The position numbers and the translations under genes are program-made. Positions 36,291 through 44,147 of a DNA stretch of 64,000 bases are shown here, one piece after another. The notes under the pieces are model-generated. The model did no database searches. It worked only from the letters and a program-made list of their open reading frames with translations, and was not told the origin of the DNA. The DNA is taken from the NCBI GenBank assembly GCA_019096065.1, contig JAGUCH010000004.1, positions 7,750,001 to 7,814,000 on the forward strand. The letters run 5' to 3'. The stretch is from Paracyclopina nana. Its lineage: Eukaryota > Arthropoda > Copepoda > Cyclopoida > Cyclopettidae. Position 1 is the stretch's first letter. Each line of letters starts with the position of its first letter.

Positions 36291-37160
36291 TAATAGACTA
36301 TCATGGGGAGCAAAAGACAGACAAAATGCAATAGATGGTGCTGAATTTTTGGTTCTTTGGCGTACGAGTAAGCGTGCGTAGCAATTGCGGCAAAAATAGC
36401 GCTTCGAACAAAAAGTAAACAAAAAGTTTTTTAGAGTTGTAGGCAACAAAATGACAAAGAAAGCTCTCTTTTTGAGCTTGTAACAGTACAATTGATTCAA
36501 GGAACAGAATGGTACCATTTTGAGCAAGATTCATGAAAGTCAAGAAATTTTGGATCATGAGTCAAATCATATCCAGACCTGAGCATGAAGGATCGAATAA
36601 GAAAAAATAGCCTCACTTTTTGCAGCTCCACTCTGTGTGCGTTCAAAACAAACATGTTCATCTAGTGTGGGTTCAATAAAAAGAGCCAGTTTTTTGACAA
36701 ATAAGCCGTTTCTTGCAATGAATTGAGGAAAAAGTATTTTCTGGTAATCATGATGGCCATGCTATAGTTGTTGTACTGGCATGGCAAAAGCTAAGAAAAT
36801 TGGAAAAAGCCAGCCCAAAAGTAGTGAATTGTCCCTAATTTCTAGAAATAGTCCTCAAAAACTTGATAATATCTTTGAATCTAGGGCTTTGAAAAATAGG
36901 TATTCTTAGCATAGGAAATCTTTTAAACTACAAGTAGTTTAGAGAACCAAGGAGAACCAAAAGATACTGCACCTCTATTCAGAGAACCAGCCAATTTTAA
37001 TTGAGAGTCCACCTAGACAAGGCAGTTCTCAGCCCTCCATGGTTTCAACTAAAATCCGCTAGCAGAAATATGGTACTTCTAGTTTCGCCCTATGGTAGGT
37101 TTCTGCAAGCTAGACGAGTCCCATTGCCCCAAATTAATGTACAAGAAAATACAAAGCGTT
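36291..37160. other. Spacer to the left of the retrotransposon, no gene seen
   Basis: AT-rich sequence with short chance ORFs. It is the left part of the original interval between the unknown gene and the 3' end of the primase gene, later split by the retrotransposon. Confidence 0.35.
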
Positions 37161-37165
37161 CAATG
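37161..37165. repeat. Target site duplication, left copy
   Basis: CAATG directly before the TG of the 5' LTR, repeated exactly at 47469-47473. A 5-base duplication fits BEL/Pao integrases. Confidence 0.88.
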
Positions 37166-37383
37166 TGTTGTCTGGCTCCCGCCAGTGTTTGTATTGTGAT
37201 GCTATCTTACCCGAGCTCGACCTATATTTCGATCTGTCATGTTTTGATTTATTCAGTACGATTAGAGATTTCACGAGTGATAGTTGAATAAAGTCGACTA
37301 GTACTTAGAAATCGCATCGGCTCTTTTAGTTCGTGACTTTATTCATCGGTTTTATAGACGGACAAGCTTCTGAGCTTTCCACA
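37166..37383 (+). repeat. 5' LTR
   Basis: 218 bases, TG...CA ends. It contains CCTATATTTC (possible TATA element, about 37220) and AATAAA at 37287-37292, which would fall in R. It is identical to the 3' LTR over its full length. Confidence 0.95.
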
Positions 37384-37401
37384 TGGCGACCAACTCGGCT
37401 G
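37384..37401 (+). promoter_or_regulatory. Primer-binding site
   Basis: TGGCGACCAACTCGGCTG begins at the base after the LTR. TGG is the complement of the CCA end of a tRNA, and the rest should match the acceptor and T arm of the primer tRNA. The tRNA is not identified; TGGCGA is compatible with some arginine tRNAs, but this is a guess. Confidence 0.7.
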
Positions 37402-37667
37402 AAGACCACGAGAGAGATTGAGAGTTCATCTACCAACTATCCCGGCTTCAGAAGCGGAAAATTCCAGTGCTGAGAGTCTAGCGGAATTTTAGCAGCAGCT
37501 GCTGCCAGCAGCAAAGACCAAGTGTTGCTTGGCACAGTGACAGTGACACTCCAAAGGTAGCTCCGACCTAAACGGGGAGACAGTGATCGGTGATCTGCGA
37601 GAGTGCTACCCTTTGACGGGGAGACTGTGCAGCACAGCCTCAACGGGGAGACCTCTCGGTTCCACGG
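37402..37667 (+). other. Untranslated leader with three ACGGGGAGAC repeats
   Basis: ACGGGGAGAC occurs exactly at 37572-37581, 37616-37625 and 37643-37652. The polypurine tract before the 3' LTR is AGGGGAGAC, so the same GGGGAGAC core is used four times. A variant of the hairpin core (GACCTCTCGGTT, with two extra bases) follows the third copy, but its flanks do not pair. Likely location of a packaging or dimerisation signal. Confidence 0.65.
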
Positions 37668-40600
37668 ATGTCCCGGGAGGTTCAAAGAACTAAAAGCGGA
37701 AGGCAAGTAAAACCTTCACGACGATACCCAGACAGTGATTTCGTTACAGGCAAAAAGTTAACCTCAGCCCAACGGAATCAGTTGGAGGCAGCAAGAGACA
37801 GTGAAAGTGACACAGACGCTAGAGAATACTCGGCCGTAGTGAAGGACGGCTACAGGTGGATCTTCGAAGAAAACCACATGGCACGAAAAGATAGTGACTT
37901 ATCAGAATTACCCGGTGAGGACACGCTAGACATACTTATGGACATGTCGAGTGCAGAGTTTCAAGGGAATTTGGCCGCAGCAGGCCAGGCTAGCCAACAA
38001 ACGGCTCAAAGCCAACACCAACCACCAGGTCAAGCCACGCAGCCGTGGAAGCTGCTCCTGAACGCGATCATGAACGACGCCAACGAAGTCATCAAGACAT
38101 TGGCCAGCAAAATCAGGGAAACATCGTCCCCAGACAAGGCGGACGAATACAAGAAGGAGTTAGCCAGAATCTCGGACGACATGGCAGTTGATATCAGATC
38201 CACGGCAAGAGGGGTGAGAGAAGCGGAACGAATGGAGTTTGAAGCGGAAGTGGACAGCATGCACTTGCAAATAGCGGTGTATGTGCGCCAAGCAACTAAG
38301 GCCATTAGAGAAAAAAGGATGGCCCTATTCACGGAAGAGAAGCCAGCAGCGGAGGCCTCGGATGCCACTGCTGCAGACACACTGGAGACGGAAAGCGTGG
38401 ATGAAGGTGACGTAATTGAATGGGTCAAAGAACACGCACTAATAGCGACTCAGCTGAAAGATGCAGACAAAGTCAGAAGAGGCATGGAGACGGAGAGCCT
38501 TGATCACACAAATCAGGTGATCACGATGCAAAAAGCCAATGACAGGAGAAAGGAGCTGGAGTCAAAGCTCAAATCAGTGAGCGATGCAGTCAAGAGCATC
38601 GTAAACATGCAGCAGCTAGTGCTCAACGCGAGGGAGCTGGACAACTTGATGATGTTCTGCACACCAAGGGAGGAAAGAAAGCCTTCTAGACCCAGTCAAC
38701 TTTTGCCAAGACACCAAGAAGAGCTGGAGCGGCAGCCATTCCAGGAAAGTGCTACAGACAGAAAGGAGCTCAACCTGGGGATGCCAACAGTCATGATCTC
38801 TGATGAGAAATATGACATCAAGATCAGAGAAGAGGAAGCCTACCTAGCACAGGACACCATAATTGACAGAGTCAGACGAAGGGTCAAGAGTGACATTTGC
38901 TGGAGCGAGCTATTTGAACGAAGAAATCTGCACAAGTTTTATGACAGGACTCTGCCGAGAGACATGGTGCGTGATGACGTGAAGCCAATATATTTTAACG
39001 GATCGGGAACAGTGCCGTACAGAGACTTCAAGGAGTTTGTTCACGCCGGAATTGTCATGAAAGCCAACATGAATTGGTTTGAAAAGATGTCAAAACTGAA
39101 GCAGCTGTGCACCGGAGTGGCGAGGAACAAGATAGCAAAATGTGACTTGTCAATGGAAGGGTTCATTGAAGCACTGGAAACACTGGAGGCCGATTTCCAA
39201 GAGCACAAGGGAGCGGCCGAGGAGATGATAACGGCACTGCTGATCAAATTGCGCAGCAGAGCAGTCATCTCGCTCAAAGACCTCAATACAGTGGAAGCTG
39301 CCCTGGCAATTGTGGAAGAGATCATTGACTGCAATGGCAGAGCAGGGAAGGACCCATTAGATGGACAGGCGTCAATTCTGTCTAACATCATCATGGACAG
39401 CTACACAGAAAGAAATTATGAGGCTTTCAAAGAGCAGAAGCTACAATCGAAGAACTCGCTGAGGCTTTTCATCACATGGGCTAAGCTGCGAATCAAGGAC
39501 CACATAAAGAACAGAAAAGCCGAACAGTTCATTAAGAACATCACAAAAGTGTATGATGTCTCTGACAAGGAAGAGGATGGAGAACACCAAAAGAGGAGAC
39601 AATTTAAGAAAAAGAGCTTCCAAAGAAGAAGAGAATACGTCAACTACGCGAGTGACGATGAGACATCAAGTTCAGACAGCAGCTCCTCAGAACATGAAGT
39701 GACAGCCCTGGCTGGACCGAAAGAGCCGTGCTTCGTCTGCAACAAAAGCGGACACAGAGGATTTCAATGTGACAAGTGGGGTGATTATGATCTGGCTCAC
39801 TTGGTGGAACTGGTGAAGAAAGCAGGCCTTTGTGAGAAGTGCTTGAGAGGGCGACACCAAGTACAGAACTGCGCAAAGAAATCAATGGTCTGTGAAGTTT
39901 GCCAGGATCCAAATCATCACACAAAGCTCCATGGGTTGAAAAAGGGAGCGGCGCAAGGCAAGAAGAAGGAAAAAGGCGACTTCAAAAAACAACTGAGAGA
40001 CGCGTTGATGAATGTTGTGAAGATTGTCGACGAGGAGACAACACTCCTGAACCAAGACCTCGGTTGTCTTGGGGAGGGAAGCAGCGAGGAAGAAGACGTG
40101 GAGGTTGTAGGACTAGTTGCCAAGAAGGCCAGATCATGGATGACAGTCCCAGTGGAGATCTCCATGGCCAAAGAGTTCAAAAATGCACTGGAAACCAACG
40201 CCTTGATAGACATTGGATCGAGCGCAACCCTGCTTCAACCAGAACTTGCGAAGAAACTTGGAGCCAAGGGAAAGAGAAAGCCCCTGTCGGTGCAAGTGGT
40301 GGGAGAAGACAAAGTGGTCCAGCAGCCATCGATCAAAGGAAGCTTGTACGTAAGACCAACGGGTGAGAAAGAAAAGATATTTGAAATCAAATTTAACACG
40401 TTCAATATCCCAATATCAATAACACCTGTTGACGCTAACGAGATCAAGCAGGAGTACGAGCTGCTATATGATGTAGAGTTTCCAAAGCCAGCGATGGGAG
40501 GAGTAGGGCTGCTGATTGGATTTAACAACATGCAGCTCATGGCGAGTGAAAGAGACATTTTAGTCCCAAAAGGGCCTCTAGCAAGAAAAACACCCCTGGG

Positions 40601-43600
40601 ATGGGCGATGTTGAGCCACCCCAAGAGCGGAGGTGCAGAGGTCGCATGCTTTGTGGATGACCTGAAGGAACTCAACAAATCGGCTGTGGCAGACTCGGAA
40701 ATGAAATATCTCATGGACAGACAATACGGGCTGGAGTCCATTGGAATTGACCGAGCCGAACAACCTACGGAGAGAATGACAGTGGCGGAGGAAGCAGCGC
40801 TAGCAAAAATGAAGGCCTCATTAAGGAGGCTGCCAAGTGGCCTCTACGAAGTTGGCATCCCGATGATCAAAGACCAACCGGAGCTCATTGACAACTTCAA
40901 GCAATGCGCAGCAATTCAACGCACATTGGACAAGAAGCACGCAAAAGATCCAAGAGTGGCAAAAGCAGTTGAAGAAACGATGGCAGAGTACGTCAGGCTT
41001 GGCATCATCGAACCAGTCCCGGCCTCGGATGTTGGGACTGGCAACTTTATGCCTTACTTTTGTGTAGCCAGGGAAGGCAGCGAGACAACTAAGTACAGGT
41101 TTGTCTACAATGCCAAGCACAAGTTTGGCGGGACGTCAATCAACGAGGAGATGTACACAGGACCAAATTACCTGGACGATATCTTCGACACGATGATCCA
41201 GTTCCGAGTGGGACAAGTGGGAGTTGTAAGCGACATTGAGAAAATGTATCTAATGATTGCACTTCCAGAAAAGGATCGCAAATTTGTGAGGATCATCGTG
41301 AATGGCCAGCAAATGCAATTCTGCAGGTGGCCATTCGGTCTCAGAGCAGCTCCAAGTGTTGCAAATTTCGTGGTCAAGCACCACATCAAAGAGCATGGAT
41401 CGGAGAGGTTGCGAGAGAAGGTCAACATCTATATGGATGACGTCATCGTGGCCTTCAAGACCGTAGAGGAGGCTAGAGAAATCGTCAATGAGCTCATACC
41501 TTTAATGAGCAGCTGCGGCATGGAGTTAAGAAAGTTTGTATCCAATAAGCCCGAAGCACTGGCTGATGTACCCAAAGAAAGACTGGGCAAGGCCATGATT
41601 GTTGGAGAAGCAGATGAAATACCAGTTCATTCCACACTAGGATTAAAGTGGGAACCAACGACGGACAGAATCGGCTACAAGTTGTCAAAAGTTGAGCAGA
41701 AGCTGGTGACAAAAAGGATCATGGCAAGTCAAATTGCAGCAGTTTATGATCCTCTGGGGGCCTTAACACCATGCCTGTTGAAGGCCAGGAAGGCACTGCA
41801 ACTAGCGCACAAGGCCGACAGAATTGAAAAGATGGCGTGGGATGACGACATTAGCAAATTTGACAACGACCTGGTCAAGGAGGCGATGAAGCTGTGGAAG
41901 CAATGGCAGGAAGAATATGACCAGATGAGCCAGGTGTCGTACCCGAGAATGGTTGCACCAGAAATAAATGAAGATACGGTGCTGCACTTTTGCAGCGACG
42001 GATCAGATTTAGCATTCGCAACCGCAGCATATGTGGCATCCAAGTCGGGAGCATTTGAACCAAGATGGCTAACAACTAAGGCGAGAATCCAAGGGGTGAA
42101 ACAAAGAACCATACCAGAAGTGGAGCTTGCAGGAGCGTTGCTGAGCGCAAGGCTGTCGAAGAGACTGGCGGGATTGCTGAAGATCCAGAAGAGTAATATT
42201 TGGTATTGGGTTGATAATACGTCGGTCATCTGCTGGATCAGGAAGGCTGGAGTTGACAGAGCAGTCTACGTGAGGAACAGAGCAATAGAGATTTCAGACA
42301 CGACAGTGGTGTTGCACTGGAACCACATATCCACGGAGGCCAATCCTGGAGACGTTCCGACTAGAGGATGCACAGGAGCCCAGCTCATGAGGCACGCAAC
42401 CTATTGGAAAGGACCGCAGTTTTTTATGGACAAAGAAGATGATTGGAAAAGAACGGTGCTGAAAGTGACTGAGGAAGAACTTGCAGGGAAAGGAGATATT
42501 ACGCTACTTTGTCACGACCTCGGTTGTCATGACAATTTGGCGGTCACGCAAACAGGCTTGATCAGGGCCCACGCAGTCACGATTAGTGATGAAGCAGCGG
42601 TAGCGAGCAGTCACGTGATATTCAAAAGGTGGAAAGTCTATCTCGCAGCCAGCAGAGTGTCAAAGTGGTCAATATTAGCGAGAGCAATGGCCAGAATAAT
42701 CGCGAAGAGTAATGGCCAAACTTATGCAGAGCTGGTAGACGTGCAAGTGATAGCGGAGGCGGTGAGACAGTTGCTGATTGTGGGTCAGTGGCTGAAATAC
42801 GAAGACAGCATCTTGATGTACGAAAAAACAGGCAAGTGGCCAGAAAAGTTGGGAAAGAAAGCAATCAGACCAATCATGGGAAAGGATGGTCTAGTGAGAG
42901 TGCACACAAGGCTTTACAATCAAGAAGGAGAGCCAGGGTCGAGTGTGCTCCCAATTCTGGCAGCCGATACGTGGCCATTTAGGCTGTATTTGTGGATGAT
43001 GCATGCCTCGGAAGGCCACGTCAGAAATGACAGTTTGCACTTCCAGGCAGCTAAAGTCTTCGCAGGACCACAGTTGAAGAAAATGGTCACAGACATCTCG
43101 AAAGCGTGCACCCAATGTAAAAGACTGCACACACCTTTGACTAGGCAACTAATGGGAGCAAAGCCAGACTTGAACCTCAAGGATATGAGACCGTGCTCAA
43201 GAATTGCTATCGATTTCACAGGAGCGCAATGGGTAAAACTCTATAGAAAAAGAATACCGATTTATGTTCTCGTTGCAGTCTGCTTGCAAACAAAAGTTGT
43301 CACATTGGAAATCACCATGGGGCTCAGCACGGAAGCGCTGGTGATGGCATTGTCACGAATAGCATCCAGGAGAGGACCGATCGAAGAGTGCTTCTCAGAC
43401 AATGGGGGGAGTTTCAAAAAAATGGTCAGGTTGCTGTCGAAATCAGAGAAGAGAAGGCTGGACACGACACCGGACAAAGATGAGGTGATACAAGTGGACT
43501 GGGATTTAGTTCAGCTCAAAACAGCCCAATACGTCCGAACATGGAAAATGAACGCACCAAGAGACCACGAGGCGAATGGAGAAGTCGAGGCATTCGTCAA

Positions 43601-44147
43601 GTTGGCAAAAAATGCGATAAGAGATCATCTAGACCAGGGAGAGGTTGACCTAGAATTGTATCGAACCTGGGTAGCAGCGGCAGAGAATGTGGTAAATTCA
43701 AGACCGATCGCTGTGGTGACTCAAGACGATGACAGCAAGCTGCTGCTGACACCAAATCACTTACTAGTGGGAAGAGTTGGAGACACTGGCATTTTTAGTG
43801 ATGACGATGAGCTGGAAAGTGTGGTCAGGTTGACAGCCAGCAAGTTAAAGCAGTTTCAGAAGCGGTGGACAGAGTATTATCTGAACGACATGCACGAGAG
43901 GCAAAAGTTTCAAACAGTGACAGAAAATATTAGAGCAGGCGACGCAGTTGTGGTGGCTGAAGAAGACCTGAAAGTTAAAAGACATCAGTGGACTATTGGA
44001 AAGGTGATAAAAGCCGTCAAGAGCAAGGACGGCTTGGTGAGAAAAGTGCTGGTTAAACACAAGCATGGCATCGTGGAACGAGGAGTTAGGCAAATAATTC
44101 CAATCACAAGGATGCCATTCATCACCTTGGACAATGGAAAGCAGTAA
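37668..44147 (+). CDS. Gag-Pol polyprotein of the BEL/Pao retrotransposon
   Basis: One uninterrupted 2159-residue ORF, as usual in BEL elements, which need no frameshift. Residues 1-680 are a charged, helical Gag region without close landmarks. Zinc knuckles cover about 688-755. The aspartic protease has D848 in LIDIGSSATLL; DIG in place of DTG/DSG is unusual. RT spans about 1050-1330, with D1189 in VVSDIEKMYL and Y1255MDD. RNase H follows with D1444 (CSDGSD), the Glu of PEVELAGALL and the Asp of WVDNTS. Integrase has an H-H-C-C finger (about 1777-1830) and D1849, D1911, E1972 (AIDFTG, FSDNGGSF, ANGEVEAF). Two of the five GACCTCGGTTGT hairpins lie in it, at residues 797 (knuckles-protease linker) and 1617 (RNase H-integrase linker). 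Confidence 0.95.
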   Translation: MSREVQRTKSGRQVKPSRRYPDSDFVTGKKLTSAQRNQLEAARDSESDTDAREYSAVVKDGYRWIFEENHMARKDSDLSELPGEDTLDILMDMSSAEFQGNLAAAGQASQQTAQSQHQPPGQATQPWKLLLNAIMNDANEVIKTLASKIRETSSPDKADEYKKELARISDDMAVDIRSTARGVREAERMEFEAEVDSMHLQIAVYVRQATKAIREKRMALFTEEKPAAEASDATAADTLETESVDEGDVIEWVKEHALIATQLKDADKVRRGMETESLDHTNQVITMQKANDRRKELESKLKSVSDAVKSIVNMQQLVLNARELDNLMMFCTPREERKPSRPSQLLPRHQEELERQPFQESATDRKELNLGMPTVMISDEKYDIKIREEEAYLAQDTIIDRVRRRVKSDICWSELFERRNLHKFYDRTLPRDMVRDDVKPIYFNGSGTVPYRDFKEFVHAGIVMKANMNWFEKMSKLKQLCTGVARNKIAKCDLSMEGFIEALETLEADFQEHKGAAEEMITALLIKLRSRAVISLKDLNTVEAALAIVEEIIDCNGRAGKDPLDGQASILSNIIMDSYTERNYEAFKEQKLQSKNSLRLFITWAKLRIKDHIKNRKAEQFIKNITKVYDVSDKEEDGEHQKRRQFKKKSFQRRREYVNYASDDETSSSDSSSSEHEVTALAGPKEPCFVCNKSGHRGFQCDKWGDYDLAHLVELVKKAGLCEKCLRGRHQVQNCAKKSMVCEVCQDPNHHTKLHGLKKGAAQGKKKEKGDFKKQLRDALMNVVKIVDEETTLLNQDLGCLGEGSSEEEDVEVVGLVAKKARSWMTVPVEISMAKEFKNALETNALIDIGSSATLLQPELAKKLGAKGKRKPLSVQVVGEDKVVQQPSIKGSLYVRPTGEKEKIFEIKFNTFNIPISITPVDANEIKQEYELLYDVEFPKPAMGGVGLLIGFNNMQLMASERDILVPKGPLARKTPLGWAMLSHPKSGGAEVACFVDDLKELNKSAVADSEMKYLMDRQYGLESIGIDRAEQPTERMTVAEEAALAKMKASLRRLPSGLYEVGIPMIKDQPELIDNFKQCAAIQRTLDKKHAKDPRVAKAVEETMAEYVRLGIIEPVPASDVGTGNFMPYFCVAREGSETTKYRFVYNAKHKFGGTSINEEMYTGPNYLDDIFDTMIQFRVGQVGVVSDIEKMYLMIALPEKDRKFVRIIVNGQQMQFCRWPFGLRAAPSVANFVVKHHIKEHGSERLREKVNIYMDDVIVAFKTVEEAREIVNELIPLMSSCGMELRKFVSNKPEALADVPKERLGKAMIVGEADEIPVHSTLGLKWEPTTDRIGYKLSKVEQKLVTKRIMASQIAAVYDPLGALTPCLLKARKALQLAHKADRIEKMAWDDDISKFDNDLVKEAMKLWKQWQEEYDQMSQVSYPRMVAPEINEDTVLHFCSDGSDLAFATAAYVASKSGAFEPRWLTTKARIQGVKQRTIPEVELAGALLSARLSKRLAGLLKIQKSNIWYWVDNTSVICWIRKAGVDRAVYVRNRAIEISDTTVVLHWNHISTEANPGDVPTRGCTGAQLMRHATYWKGPQFFMDKEDDWKRTVLKVTEEELAGKGDITLLCHDLGCHDNLAVTQTGLIRAHAVTISDEAAVASSHVIFKRWKVYLAASRVSKWSILARAMARIIAKSNGQTYAELVDVQVIAEAVRQLLIVGQWLKYEDSILMYEKTGKWPEKLGKKAIRPIMGKDGLVRVHTRLYNQEGEPGSSVLPILAADTWPFRLYLWMMHASEGHVRNDSLHFQAAKVFAGPQLKKMVTDISKACTQCKRLHTPLTRQLMGAKPDLNLKDMRPCSRIAIDFTGAQWVKLYRKRIPIYVLVAVCLQTKVVTLEITMGLSTEALVMALSRIASRRGPIEECFSDNGGSFKKMVRLLSKSEKRRLDTTPDKDEVIQVDWDLVQLKTAQYVRTWKMNAPRDHEANGEVEAFVKLAKNAIRDHLDQGEVDLELYRTWVAAAENVVNSRPIAVVTQDDDSKLLLTPNHLLVGRVGDTGIFSDDDELESVVRLTASKLKQFQKRWTEYYLNDMHERQKFQTVTENIRAGDAVVVAEEDLKVKRHQWTIGKVIKAVKSKDGLVRKVLVKHKHGIVERGVRQIIPITRMPFITLDNGKQ
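40052..40072 (+). other. Conserved-loop hairpin 1
   Basis: Arms CCAAGAC (40052-40058) and GTCTTGG (40066-40072) pair perfectly over 7 bases around loop CTCGGTT. Read in frame as Asp-Leu-Gly-Cys at residues 797-800 of Gag-Pol, between the zinc knuckles and the protease. Confidence 0.85.
42509..42535 (+). other. Conserved-loop hairpin 2
   Basis: Arms TTGTCACGAC (42509-42518) and GTCATGACAA (42526-42535) pair at 9 of 10 positions (one C-A mismatch) around loop CTCGGTT. In frame as Asp-Leu-Gly-Cys from residue 1617, in the linker between RNase H and integrase. Confidence 0.83.

Noticed and set aside
37642-37662. Sixth conserved-loop hairpin in the leader (GACCTCTCGGTT)
   Set aside because: Two extra bases interrupt the core, and the flanks do not pair.
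43005-43018. GCCTCGGAAGGC as a further member of the hairpin set
   Set aside because: The loop differs (TCGGAA) and the stem is only three bases.
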